Shown here one piece after another: positions 1-8,390 of a stretch of DNA of 64,000 nucleotides (positions are counted from its first letter, which is position 1; the number at the start of each line of letters is the position of its first letter). The notes below the pieces were generated by a model. That model did no database searches, was not told the origin of the DNA, and saw only the letters and a program-made list of their open reading frames with translations. Origin of the DNA: DAHUXT01 sp036273675 (GTDB lineage Bacteria; Chloroflexota; Ktedonobacteria; Ktedonobacterales; JADMIN01); contig DASUHD010000182.1 of NCBI GenBank assembly GCA_036273675.1, positions 18,520 to 82,519 of the forward strand, given 5' to 3'. The translations under genes were made by a program, and so were the position numbers.

Positions 1-14
1 GCCGGTTATGGCTT

Positions 15-49
15 GCCCTCTTTCTCTGTGCTGAGAAAGAGGGCTTTTT
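15..49 (+). terminator. rho-independent terminator
   Basis: A perfect 12-bp inverted repeat (GCCCTCTTTCTC at 15-26, GAGAAAGAGGGC at 33-44) with a 6-nt loop is followed at once by TTTTT. It should end a plus-strand gene lying left of the window and insulate the ABC importer genes that start at 160. Confidence 0.85.
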
Positions 50-159
50 GTTGAGCCTCCGACGGAACGTGTTTGGATGTGTCTGGCCCGGTACTCTATC
101 TGGCAGTGCGGAAAGAATCGGCGCACTCTACGTCCTCACTGCTCGGGAGGATTCATCTC

Positions 160-1134
160 ATGCGAAGCGCACCGCTTCCACCCATGCGCCAGTCCCTGAC
201 ACTCGTCCTACTCATCCTCGTAGCTTGCCTATCGCTTATAGTGACGGGCTGCGCTACCTCAACAAGCAGTCCAACTGGTACGCCTACCGCTCAGAAGCCG
301 CTCATTTCCACCGACGCGCACGGTACGCCAATCACGATTCCAGCGAAGGCGCCCCAGCGCATCATCTCGCTGACGCCTGGCGATAGCGAGATGCTGGCTG
401 CCGTAGGCGCCAGCGCGCGCGTCGTGGGTGTTGACGCCTTCACCAACTATCCCGCCGATCTGGCCGCCAAACCGAAGGTTTCCAGCAACGATGGCAGCCC
501 AAACGTCGAGCAGATTATTGCGCTCAATCCAGATTTGGTGCTCAGCTGGGGGCAGTTCACAACACAAGCCGATACCGCGCTGCTTCAGGCGCACGTCAAT
601 GTGATTGCGCTACCGGTAGCCGACTTACTAGGCACGCTGACCGAGATTGGCCTTGTTGGACAATTGACTCATACGTCTGCTACGGCTGATTCTCTGGTGA
701 AATCGCTCCAGCAGCGCATCGACGCTGTCAAACAGAAGGTGGCGAGCGCGCCGCCACTCAGTGTCTATATGGAAGTTGGCTTTACGCCGCCGCCACCATA
801 CGCAGTTGGCGGCGGGTCGTTCGAAAACGATGTGCTGACTGATGCTGGTGGCCGCAACATCTTCGCCGCCCAGACAGACAATGGTGGTTTTCCTTCGGTC
901 AGTGTCGAGAGTATCATCGCAGCCAATCCGCAAGTGATTATCCTGACGGAAGAGCCAGCATATGGTGGCGATCCGCAACAGGTCTACGCGCGGCCTGGCT
1001 GGTCGGACATCGCGGCAATCAAGTCCCATAGCGTCTATAACATCAACCCGGATATTGTATCGCGGCCTGGCCCCCGACTGGTGGACGCGCTCGAACAGAT
1101 TGCGAAGATGCTCCACCCTGACCTGTTCTCATAG
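160..1134 (+). CDS. ABC transporter substrate-binding lipoprotein, cobalamin/siderophore type (BtuF-like)
   Basis: A 324-residue lipoprotein that should capture a corrinoid or ferric siderophore outside the membrane and pass it to the permease encoded next. Residues 11-30 are a hydrophobic signal ending in VTGC, so Cys31 is the likely lipidated residue. The mature part is a helical-backbone periplasmic-binding fold: it opens with the family's PQRIISLTPGDSEML segment and ends with a SRPGPRLVDALEQIA segment, typical of BtuF. The ATG at 160 was chosen because GGGAGG lies 9 nt upstream; the longer frame from 73 has no such site. The stop codon sits inside the ribosome-binding site of the permease gene, so the two are translated together. 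Ligand identity (B12 or iron chelate) cannot be decided from sequence; no riboswitch is seen upstream. Confidence 0.9.
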   Translation: MRSAPLPPMRQSLTLVLLILVACLSLIVTGCATSTSSPTGTPTAQKPLISTDAHGTPITIPAKAPQRIISLTPGDSEMLAAVGASARVVGVDAFTNYPADLAAKPKVSSNDGSPNVEQIIALNPDLVLSWGQFTTQADTALLQAHVNVIALPVADLLGTLTEIGLVGQLTHTSATADSLVKSLQQRIDAVKQKVASAPPLSVYMEVGFTPPPPYAVGGGSFENDVLTDAGGRNIFAAQTDNGGFPSVSVESIIAANPQVIILTEEPAYGGDPQQVYARPGWSDIAAIKSHSVYNINPDIVSRPGPRLVDALEQIAKMLHPDLFS

Positions 1135-1144
1135 GAGGAAGCTC

Positions 1145-2290
1145 GTGGCACGGCTGGCCGATAGCAAGGCGGTAAAGCCCGCGGACACCGCAACGCGTGA
1201 ACCTGGCTCCAGAGGGCCGCGCGTTCGGTTGCCGCTGGGCGTGCGCGTCTCCTGGCGGCCAGCCGTGCTGCCATTGCTTGTGTTTGCCCTGTTTGCGGCG
1301 CTCGCGCTGGCGGCTGCCTATGGAGCGGTCCCTATCTCGCCGCTCACCTCGGCGGCCATCCTGTTGAATCAGACACATATCATCCATTTTCAGCCGTCCT
1401 GGCCAGCCTCGGATGAGGCCATCTTGCTGCTCTACCGCCTGCCGCGCGTTGTGGGCGCGGCCCTGGTGGGCGCGGCGCTCGGTGTGGCGGGTGTTCTCTT
1501 CCAGGGGCTACTACGCAACCCGCTGGCTGATCCGCTCTTGCTCGGCACCTCGTCGGGCGCGGCGCTGGGAGCGACGATTGCGTTCATGCTCCCCGCCGCG
1601 TTTACCGCCTACTGGTTCGGCTTCGGGCTGATTGCATTGCTGGCGTTTGCGGGCGCGCTTGTCTCGGTGGCGCTAGTCTATCTGCTGGCTACACACAATC
1701 GGCGGACTCCCGTCGTCACGCTGCTGCTGGCAGGCGTGGCGGTGAGCGCCGTACTGACTGCGGCGCAGACGGTACTGATTACTATGAATGACCGCCTCGG
1801 CCTGAGGCTCGTCTCGCTCTACCGATGGATCAGCGGCAGCGTCAATGTCGAGTCGTGGACGCAGGCCGAGGTTATTACGGCGCTGGTGGTGGCTGGGGTG
1901 ATTGCGGGCTTTGTGCTGGCCCCTGCGCTCGATGCGTTTGCGCTGGGCGAAGATATGGCTGGACATCTGGGGTTGCGTGTCGAGCGATACAAGCTGGTGA
2001 TCGTGCTTGTCGCCGCGCTGCTGGTGGGAGCTGCCGTCTCGATTAGCGGCATCGTCGGCTTCGTAGGGCTGGTCGCGCCGCATCTCTGCCGCCTGACGCT
2101 CGGTCCGAGGCACCGTCTGCTCGTATCCGCGTCGGCTCTGGTGGGAGCCATCTTCGTCGTCGTGGCCGATCTGCTGGCGCGGGTGCTGGTTGCCCCGGCT
2201 GAGTTGCCGCTGGGGGTATTGACGGCGCTGGTGGGCGGGCCGTTCTTCCTGTGGCTGCTGCGCGCCGCTGGCAGCCGCTACCGCTGGTAG
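1145..2290 (+). CDS. FecCD-family ABC transporter permease (BtuC-like)
   Basis: A 381-residue integral membrane protein of the FecCD/BtuC family, the membrane half of the importer. After about 40 polar residues come roughly ten membrane segments. The family-typical segment SGIVGFVGLVAPHLCR, which contains the cytoplasmic coupling helix, lies in the last third, followed by the usual ELPLGVLTALVGGPFFLWLL end. The start is a GTG at 1145 preceded by AGGAGG with 6-nt spacing; this site overlaps the stop codon of the binding-protein gene. Only 14 nt separate it from the ATPase gene, so the three form one operon. Two copies of this subunit would pair with two ATPases. Confidence 0.9.
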   Translation: MARLADSKAVKPADTATREPGSRGPRVRLPLGVRVSWRPAVLPLLVFALFAALALAAAYGAVPISPLTSAAILLNQTHIIHFQPSWPASDEAILLLYRLPRVVGAALVGAALGVAGVLFQGLLRNPLADPLLLGTSSGAALGATIAFMLPAAFTAYWFGFGLIALLAFAGALVSVALVYLLATHNRRTPVVTLLLAGVAVSAVLTAAQTVLITMNDRLGLRLVSLYRWISGSVNVESWTQAEVITALVVAGVIAGFVLAPALDAFALGEDMAGHLGLRVERYKLVIVLVAALLVGAAVSISGIVGFVGLVAPHLCRLTLGPRHRLLVSASALVGAIFVVVADLLARVLVAPAELPLGVLTALVGGPFFLWLLRAAGSRYRW

Positions 2291-2304
2291 AGAGGATATT
2301 CGCA

Positions 2305-3630
2305 ATGGTCAGCACAAGCCACGATAACCTCCCGCCAGCGCTGGCCTTCGAGTCGGTCGGCTTCGGCTACGGACGGCGGCACGTGGTGCGAGATGTCAGT
2401 TTCCATCTTGAAGCTGGCGAGATGGTTGGTTTGCTTGGGCCAAATGGCGCGGGTAAATCCACACTCCTGCGCCTGGGTGCGGGGACTCTGCATCCCGCGA
2501 GCGGGGTTGTGCGGCTTCAGGGTGACGACGTATCACGCCTGTCGCGGCGCGAAGTGGCGCGAAGGCTGGCGGTCGCGCCGCAGGAATTTTCGGTACAGTT
2601 CGCCTATACCGTTCGGCAGATTGTCGAATTGGGGCGCATGCCTCACCACGATATACTCAGCATGCCACGTCACGAGGATGCGCGGGCGATTGAGGGAGCG
2701 CTTGAGGCGGCGGGCGTCGAGCATCTCGCCGACCGTGTTTTCAACGATCTGAGTGGTGGCGAAAAGCAGCGCGTGATCATTGCGTTGACACTGGCGCAAG
2801 AGGCGCCGATCCTGTTGCTGGATGAGCCAACCGCCCATCTCGATATCCGCTATCAGATCGAAATCCTGGAACTGTTGCGACAGCTGAATGCCGAGCGCAG
2901 GCTGACGGTGCTGGCGGCGCTGCATGATTTGAATCTGGCGGCGCGTTACTTTCCCCGGCTGATCCTATTCCGCGAGACGATCGTGTCAGATGGTCCGCCT
3001 GCGCGCGTACTTGACGCAGGGCTGCTTACCTCCATCTATGAGACACCGGTGCGTGTGGGAATTCTGCGCGGCGAGGAACATCTGAGCGTCTTGCCGCCTG
3101 GACAGGATACCTCGCTCGTCTGGCAGCCGGACAAGTCCAGCACAGGCGTGGCCACCATGGTTCATGTCATTGCTGGAGGTGGCTCAGGCGAGTTAATGAT
3201 GCGCGCGCTCACCGACGCTGGCATCATCTTCAGCGCAGGGCCGCTCAATGCCGGAGACAGCGACTACACGCTGGCGCAGCGACTGGCGTCGTCGTGTATT
3301 ATGGAGCCTCCCTATGCTCCGGTCTCAGCGGATGGGCTGGCTGCCGCTCACCTGCGCATGCTGGACGCGCGAGCAATCATTATATGCCCGACACCGCTTG
3401 GGCATGGCAACATTGTGCTCGTTGAGGAGTCACTCGCTGCTCGCCACGCAGGCCAGAAGGTGATACTGCTTGAGCCAGCCGCTTCCTCAGCGCATGATTG
3501 CGATACCGTGCTTGCGAGTGTCGGAGCGCGTGACTTCACCACACGGGGAATCGAACTCTACCGCGAACTACTGGCGTCTGGCTGTCTGGTCGCCTCATCA
3601 GTTGGTGACGCGCTACAGCTGCTTGGCTGA
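2305..3630 (+). CDS. ABC transporter ATPase (BtuD/FepC-like) with extra C-terminal domain
   Basis: A 441-residue ATPase that should drive the importer encoded by the two genes before it. The first 260 residues are a standard FepC/BtuD ATPase: Walker A LLGPNGAGKST, signature LSGGEKQR, Walker B ILLLDEPTAHLD and a switch histidine in AALHDLN. The last 170 residues are an additional alpha/beta domain opening with VIAGGGSGELMMRAL and containing GPLNAGDSDYTLA and CPTPLGHGN. Related extensions occur, as far as I recall, on some archaeal and Chloroflexota cobalamin ATPases; their job is not known to me. The start at 2305 has AGAGGA nine bases upstream. The gene ends 15 nt from the convergent CHAP gene, with no hairpin between them. 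Confidence 0.88.
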   Translation: MVSTSHDNLPPALAFESVGFGYGRRHVVRDVSFHLEAGEMVGLLGPNGAGKSTLLRLGAGTLHPASGVVRLQGDDVSRLSRREVARRLAVAPQEFSVQFAYTVRQIVELGRMPHHDILSMPRHEDARAIEGALEAAGVEHLADRVFNDLSGGEKQRVIIALTLAQEAPILLLDEPTAHLDIRYQIEILELLRQLNAERRLTVLAALHDLNLAARYFPRLILFRETIVSDGPPARVLDAGLLTSIYETPVRVGILRGEEHLSVLPPGQDTSLVWQPDKSSTGVATMVHVIAGGGSGELMMRALTDAGIIFSAGPLNAGDSDYTLAQRLASSCIMEPPYAPVSADGLAAAHLRMLDARAIIICPTPLGHGNIVLVEESLAARHAGQKVILLEPAASSAHDCDTVLASVGARDFTTRGIELYRELLASGCLVASSVGDALQLLG

Positions 3631-3645
3631 ACTGCTCAGGCATTG

Positions 3646-4869
3646 TTAGGTGTTCTCGGCTGTGAAACGTATCCAGCCGCGTACGATTCGACCAGCCACT
3701 CCACTGCGGTCGCTGATGGTGTAGCCGCGAGAAGTGCGGGTAAGGGCAAGCGCCAGAAAATACTGGCGGTCGTTGTAGTTCTCCTGAGCGATGTAGACGT
3801 GCGTGGCATCCACCGCTGTGACAAGCGCGATATGGCCTGGGGAGGCGATCAGGCCGGAGGTCCAGCCCTGCGCTGGATTGACGACATCCTGGAAGACCAA
3901 CAGGTCGCCCGGTTGTGGAGCGAATGCGCTCGTACCCTGACGCGCGTCATCCGAGTACGCATAGCTGCCAATGGGCAAATCCCGCACGTCGCCGGGATGC
4001 ACGACGCCATCCTGGTAGTAATCGAAGTAGCGGGCAGCGTTGCCGGGGATATGAGGTAGCCCCCACTGCTCAGCGTCATAGCGATTGACAAGCTCGGTGC
4101 ATTGGAAGAGATAACGGTCGGGCGAGCCGGTATTGCTACAAACATAGCTGCCCGCGAGGCCCGCCCATCCGCCGTTCGGTCCGGTTGCCACGGGCGTCGC
4201 CAGTACACGCCCCCAGGAAGCTGCATTGTAGCCATAGCCTGCTTGAATACTGGCGCAAGACCTCGCTGCGGACGCCGCTATAGTCTCTGGCGGGCGATAG
4301 TCGGCTGGCGCAGGTAGATAGGTCGCCAGGATGCGCTTGAACTCGTCGGCGTGGCTTGGGGCATCCATCGAGCACCACTCAGCCAGTAGGTAATCGTCAC
4401 TGGCCAAAAGGATGCGCACGACACACGGTACCTTGCCCTGGCTTAGCCCAGTATCCGCCGCGAACGCTGGATACGCGCCAATTTGTAGCGGCGGTGTTCC
4501 TCGCGCGGCAAAGGCAGCGGGCATCTTCGCGCCATGAAAGGCGCCGATAGTGATCGTTGCTGGCGTGGGAGTTGGTTCCTGTAGGCTTACAAGTGTATTG
4601 CCGGTTGGCTGATGTCGTCCGGGATATGAGACCGCCTGCCATCCAATTGGCAATGTTAGGCGGAAACCCAGTTTGGGATCGAGATAGATGGTTCCCGGTA
4701 TTGATGTGATAGCTGTGGCTGCTGGAGCACTATGCTTTGCCGCCTGGCTAGTGTTCGCGAGATGCTCATCGCAGCCAGCCAGCAACACGGTCAGCACCGT
4801 TGCCAGCAAGAGCGATGTCAGCGCTGGGTGACAGAAATACCGTTTACGATCTGTCAGTTTGTTCGCCAT
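3646..4869 (-). CDS. CHAP-domain lipoprotein (putative peptidoglycan amidase/peptidase)
   Basis: A 407-residue exported protein. Residues 15-32 are a hydrophobic signal ending in LLAGC, making Cys33 the likely lipid-anchored residue. Residues about 60-190 form a domain I do not recognise, containing Cys149 and Cys166. From about 205 to the end is a CHAP domain: Cys257 in LFQCTELVNRY is the expected nucleophile, His346 in SPGHIALV the base and Glu363 in IAQEN the third residue. CHAP enzymes cut peptide or amide bonds in peptidoglycan. The segment SWGR...GGWAG...VCSN just before the CHAP core recurs in the large protein at 8391-11315, so the two are relatives. It lies 12 nt downstream of moaA on the same strand, probably a transcriptional rather than a functional link. 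Confidence 0.82.
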   Translation of the reverse strand: MANKLTDRKRYFCHPALTSLLLATVLTVLLAGCDEHLANTSQAAKHSAPAATAITSIPGTIYLDPKLGFRLTLPIGWQAVSYPGRHQPTGNTLVSLQEPTPTPATITIGAFHGAKMPAAFAARGTPPLQIGAYPAFAADTGLSQGKVPCVVRILLASDDYLLAEWCSMDAPSHADEFKRILATYLPAPADYRPPETIAASAARSCASIQAGYGYNAASWGRVLATPVATGPNGGWAGLAGSYVCSNTGSPDRYLFQCTELVNRYDAEQWGLPHIPGNAARYFDYYQDGVVHPGDVRDLPIGSYAYSDDARQGTSAFAPQPGDLLVFQDVVNPAQGWTSGLIASPGHIALVTAVDATHVYIAQENYNDRQYFLALALTRTSRGYTISDRSGVAGRIVRGWIRFTAENT

Positions 4870-4881
4870 CTGACGCGCCCG

Positions 4882-5970
4882 CTATCCGCCAATCATGGAC
4901 ATGCTGCGTGTGGAGCGGCGGAAACGCTTGTCGCCAATATAGTGCTTCAACTCTTTGTGCCAGACCGCGCGGCGAATCACCCGCGCCAGTTCGTCATCGC
5001 TCTGCCCTGAGCGTACAACGGAGCGCAGATCGGTTTCTGTCAGGGCGAAGAGACACGTTCGGAGCTCGCCCTCGGCCGTGAGGCGAATGCGGTCGCACCA
5101 GCGGCAGAATGGCTCGCTGACAGGATTGATGAAGCCCACCTCGCCAACGCCATCGGCGAAGGTATAGCGGCGGGCGGTCTCCGAGGCGTCCTCGCCCTTG
5201 ACCAGGACCAGCGGGCCATAGCCCTCTTCGATAATCGCCTTGATTTCGGCCCCCGTGAGGATATCTTCCTTACGCCAGATTTGGTCCGCGTCGAGCGGCA
5301 TGAACTCGATCCAACGTACTGAATAGGCTTTGCGACGGGCGAGCGCCACGAAGTCGAGCACCTCAGATTCGGTGAAGCCGCGCATCGCTACCGCGTTGAT
5401 CTTGATGGGCCGGATTGCCGGATACTTTTCCAGTTCCTCCAGCCCAGCCAGCACCTGTTCCAGTGCGTCACGCCGGGTGAGCTGGGTGAACTTATCACGA
5501 ATCAGTGAATCGAGGCTGACGTTGATACGCGTCAGGCCCGCCTCGGCGAGTGGCTTTGCCAGCTTGCCAAGCAACACGCCATTTGTCGTCAGACTGAGGC
5601 TGCGTAGTCCTGGAATGGCGCGCAACATGGCGACGAGATGGGCAATATCGCGGCGCACCAGCGGCTCGCCTCCCGTCAGGCGAATCTGGTCGATGCCGAG
5701 ATCAACCGCGACCCGTGCAATGCGCTCGATCTCCTCAAAGGTGAGGATGTCGGCTCGTGGCAGCCAGGGAAGCCCCTCCGCTGGCATGCAGTACACACAG
5801 CGGAAGTTGCATTTATCTGTGACGGAGATGCGCAGATTCTTGATGTGGCGGCCGTAGCTATCTACCAGCGGGCCGTCCTCAGGAATCGCTTCGTCGTCGA
5901 ACGCTGGAAGGCCGGTATCAGATTCCACCTCGGCCTGCGCCAACTTTCGATGTCGTAGCTCGTCTGCCAT
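4882..5970 (-). CDS. moaA: GTP 3',8-cyclase MoaA
   Basis: A 362-residue radical SAM enzyme that converts GTP to 3',8-cyclo-GTP, the first step of molybdenum cofactor synthesis. The SAM-binding [4Fe-4S] motif CNFRCVYC has Cys54, Cys58 and Cys61. The second cluster comes from CRWC and a following Cys in GELRTCLF near the C-terminus. The protein ends in the family's Gly-Gly tail (SMIGG). The start at 5970 was chosen because GGAGG lies about 8 nt upstream; a longer frame to 6042 has no site. The 37 residues before the radical SAM core are an acidic extension. No other moa or moe gene is in the window, but a molybdenum hydroxylase subunit is encoded at the far end (62976-64000). Confidence 0.95.
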   Translation of the reverse strand: MADELRHRKLAQAEVESDTGLPAFDDEAIPEDGPLVDSYGRHIKNLRISVTDKCNFRCVYCMPAEGLPWLPRADILTFEEIERIARVAVDLGIDQIRLTGGEPLVRRDIAHLVAMLRAIPGLRSLSLTTNGVLLGKLAKPLAEAGLTRINVSLDSLIRDKFTQLTRRDALEQVLAGLEELEKYPAIRPIKINAVAMRGFTESEVLDFVALARRKAYSVRWIEFMPLDADQIWRKEDILTGAEIKAIIEEGYGPLVLVKGEDASETARRYTFADGVGEVGFINPVSEPFCRWCDRIRLTAEGELRTCLFALTETDLRSVVRSGQSDDELARVIRRAVWHKELKHYIGDKRFRRSTRSMSMIGG

Positions 5971-6041
5971 AGATGCGCCTCCGCCACAGAATTCCAGTAG
6001 ATGATTGGCCTCCCACATGGGGTAGGAGAAGCTCTCTCTCA

Positions 6042-6050
6042 ACTATATCA
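6042..6050 (-). promoter_or_regulatory. candidate extended -10 promoter for moaA
   Basis: Reading the minus strand there is TG-A-TATAGT, an extended -10 element, about 72 nt upstream of the moaA start. No convincing -35 box is present, which is acceptable for an extended -10. This would give moaA (and perhaps the CHAP gene) its own promoter within the minus-strand group. Confidence 0.35.
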
Positions 6051-6087
6051 TCCGGTTCCCAACTTGCGAGGGAAAAGTGGAAGTATG

Positions 6088-6807
6088 TTACTCCATGGTC
6101 TCGCCTGGCTGGAGGCGATGCACCGCAACGTTGCCCAACCCCATGCTTTCGAGCGCCTGGCTCAACCCTTCTGGGGTACCGGTAAGAGCAGGGAAAGTAC
6201 CGAAATGCGCCGGGATAATCGTCTCGACGCCAAGAAGCCGAGTGGCATAGGCTGCCTCACGTGGCCCCATGGTATAGAAGTCGCCGATGGGGAGTATCGC
6301 TACCTGGGGCTTGTAGAGCGCGCCGATAATGCTCATGTCACCAAAGACATTGGTGTCTCCCGCGACGTAGACGCGCAGATCATTGCCAAAGTCGATGACA
6401 TAGCCCGCCGCCTGGCCGCCATAGAGGACCGTGTCGCCATCCAGGATGCCACAACTGTGATCCGCGCGCACCATCGTCACGCGCGTGCCTGCCACCTCGA
6501 TTGTGCCGCCCATGTTCATGCCTACCGTGTTGGCGCAACCCTTGCTTTCCAACCATCCGGCCAGCTCGAAGATGCCAACGATCTGATCGGGCTGACTATC
6601 CATGGCAATGGACAGCGCGTCGCCGATGTGGTCGCCATGTCCATGCGTGATGAGCACGGCGTCGAGCTTGCCCAGTTGTTTCTTGTCATCGGGACATGCT
6701 GGGTTGCCCTGTACCCATGGATCGAGCAGGATTGATTTGCCAGCCGGGGTCGTGAATGTGAACGTGCCATGTCCAAGCCAGGTGATATGCGCGCCATGCA
6801 AATCCAT
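6088..6807 (-). CDS. UPF0173 family metal-dependent hydrolase
   Basis: A 239-residue protein with a metallo-beta-lactamase fold of the UPF0173 (YtkL) family. Metal-binding motifs are GHGTFTF near the N-terminus, HGHGDH (residues about 55-60), RADHSCG, AGDTNVFGDM and PAHFGTFP near the C-terminus, all in the usual order. The length is normal for the family, and the specific substrate is unknown. It is the first gene of the minus-strand set that continues into moaA 117 nt downstream. The 197 nt between this start and the plus-strand gene at 7005 hold no other gene and presumably contain the divergent promoters. Confidence 0.88.
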   Translation of the reverse strand: MDLHGAHITWLGHGTFTFTTPAGKSILLDPWVQGNPACPDDKKQLGKLDAVLITHGHGDHIGDALSIAMDSQPDQIVGIFELAGWLESKGCANTVGMNMGGTIEVAGTRVTMVRADHSCGILDGDTVLYGGQAAGYVIDFGNDLRVYVAGDTNVFGDMSIIGALYKPQVAILPIGDFYTMGPREAAYATRLLGVETIIPAHFGTFPALTGTPEGLSQALESMGLGNVAVHRLQPGETME

Positions 6808-7004
6808 CGGGCATAACCTCCCGCGGCATCATAGCCGCCGTTGACCATAACATCCCGTGTGGCGCGGGAAATCCGACAATCCTATGCTACTACGGCGGCG
6901 CGTCATTTCGCCACTTCTCTCGCCGCCCGTTCGACACTCCCCCTTGACAGGTGCTCGCACAGGCGAGAAGATGAGATGGCAACCGGCAAGAGTACGGCGG
7001 GAAA

Positions 7005-7346
7005 ATGCAGTCAGCTCTACCCATCAATCTTGTGCTTTCGCTGCTCTTTGGCGTTGGTCAGATCGTGGTCGGCGTAATTTTAGTCGTTCATGGTCGGAAC
7101 CGCTGGCGGCGCGTTGGCGTCTTTCTACTGATGCTCGTTGGGGCATGGTTTGTCTGTAGCGGCATCATTGAATTATTTGTCTCGGGTATGGAGTCCCTGC
7201 AACGCATCGTTGGCGTGCCAGACCATGCCACATTCACGCTCTGGCGCGGACGCGCCGATACCGCGCTGGCAGCAGCAACAGGCGTCATCTTGGTCGTTGG
7301 AGCAGTGGTGGGGGTAAGCGGCAGGCTTTCCTGGCGACGTCATTGA
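7005..7346 (+). CDS. small membrane protein of unknown function
   Basis: A 113-residue protein with three predicted membrane segments (about residues 6-26, 35-58 and 88-106) and short basic loops (RNRWRR, SRLSWRRH-type). I do not recognise a family. The ATG at 7005 is preceded only by a weak GGCGGGA. It lies 31 nt before a HAD phosphatase gene in the same direction. Hydrophobic pattern and codon usage look real, but it has no diagnostic motif. Confidence 0.6.
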   Translation: MQSALPINLVLSLLFGVGQIVVGVILVVHGRNRWRRVGVFLLMLVGAWFVCSGIIELFVSGMESLQRIVGVPDHATFTLWRGRADTALAAATGVILVVGAVVGVSGRLSWRRH

Positions 7347-7377
7347 GTGGTCCAGGTCGAACCAAAGCGCTATTTCA

Positions 7378-8247
7378 GTGGGGGTGATGGGGGGCGATGT
7401 GCGACGTATTCGTTTAGTGGTCACCGACGTTGATGGAACGCTCCTCGATCCAGGAGGCTGTCTTACACCACGAACTCGTGAGTCGATTCAGGCGCTGGCC
7501 GCATCCGGTGTCACGCTGGCGCTGGCGACCGGACGCCGCTGGACGGGCGCATCGGTGGCCGCATCGTCGTTCGACTTTCGAGGGCCAATGATTCATATGG
7601 ATGGCGCGATGATTCGCACGTATCCAGACGGTGAAATGCTCCATAGCGCACCGCTTGACCGAGTGGTCGCACAGCGGGCCGCTGAGGCAATGGCAGGGTA
7701 TGGCATTCAGCCAATCGCCCAATATTCCGACCTTACCGATGATTTCCTGCACGTCTCGCAGGAGGCCGCGCATCCCGAGTGGACGGCAACCTACCTTCCC
7801 GCGTTTCAACAGCAGACTCGTTACCGCCCTGTCGCTCAGCTATGCGATATCGCGGTTGACCCGATTCGCCTGGCTGCATTCGCGCCGTTGAGCCTGCTGC
7901 GTCGTGTCGCGGTTGATCTCGCATCGCACGACTGCGGCCGTCAGTTGCTGCTTCTTGGCAACTATGGAGTCGCTGAACTGACGCTCTTCTCATCCGCTGT
8001 CTCAAAGGGGAATGCCCTGAAGATCCTGGCATACCACCTCGATATTCCGCTGGAGGAGACGATGGCGATTGGTGATGGAGCCAACGACATTTCGATGTTG
8101 AGTGCGGCCGGGCTGGGGGTGGCGATGGGCCAGGCTCCACGGCGGGTGCGCGCGATTGCGGATGCGGTAACGACCAGTAATGCGGAAGACGGACTTGCTC
8201 GAGCGATAGAGCAGTATGCGCTCGGCTGGGCCAAACGAGCATCATAG
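7378..8247 (+). CDS. Cof-type HAD-IIB family phosphatase
   Basis: A 289-residue cytoplasmic haloacid dehalogenase-like hydrolase of the Cof (class IIB) group, which dephosphorylates sugar phosphates, FMN or similar small molecules. Motif I is DVDGTLLD with the nucleophile and acid/base aspartates, motif II is LATGR, the motif III lysine is in SKGNALK, and motif IV is GDGANDISML. The IIB cap lies between motifs II and III. The frame begins with a GTG at 7378, and an in-frame ATG at 7387 is an equally possible start; neither has a clear ribosome-binding site. The substrate is not predictable. Confidence 0.9.
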   Translation: MGVMGGDVRRIRLVVTDVDGTLLDPGGCLTPRTRESIQALAASGVTLALATGRRWTGASVAASSFDFRGPMIHMDGAMIRTYPDGEMLHSAPLDRVVAQRAAEAMAGYGIQPIAQYSDLTDDFLHVSQEAAHPEWTATYLPAFQQQTRYRPVAQLCDIAVDPIRLAAFAPLSLLRRVAVDLASHDCGRQLLLLGNYGVAELTLFSSAVSKGNALKILAYHLDIPLEETMAIGDGANDISMLSAAGLGVAMGQAPRRVRAIADAVTTSNAEDGLARAIEQYALGWAKRAS

Positions 8248-8314
8248 GTTCGCGCGGGCGATATCCTTGCGGATACGGACACGAGTTGACAGGAGCTTAC
8301 ACGGTATTCTAGGA

Positions 8315-8359
8315 AGCGATGTTTCCATCGCTGTAGGCACTTCGTTGTAAATAACAACG
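8315..8359 (+). other. two hairpins in the leader of the large CHAP gene
   Basis: AGCGATG at 8315-8321 pairs with CATCGCT at 8326-8332 (4-nt loop), and CGTTGT at 8343-8348 pairs with ACAACG at 8354-8359 (5-nt loop). They sit 32-76 nt before the gene, with no U-tract. A TTGACA at 8286-8291 lies just upstream, but no -10 box is well spaced from it. The hairpins do not match a riboswitch I know. Confidence 0.3.
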
Positions 8360-8390
8360 GCTCTGCGCGTCCGTCAGGGATGCACGGCTG

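Noticed and set aside
50..159. Cobalamin riboswitch before the ABC importer genes
   Set aside because: Only 110 nt lie between the terminator and the start, and no B12-box or riboswitch core is recognisable.
5971..6087. Molybdenum cofactor riboswitch before moaA
   Set aside because: The 117-nt leader has a small hairpin but none of the conserved Moco-RNA pattern.
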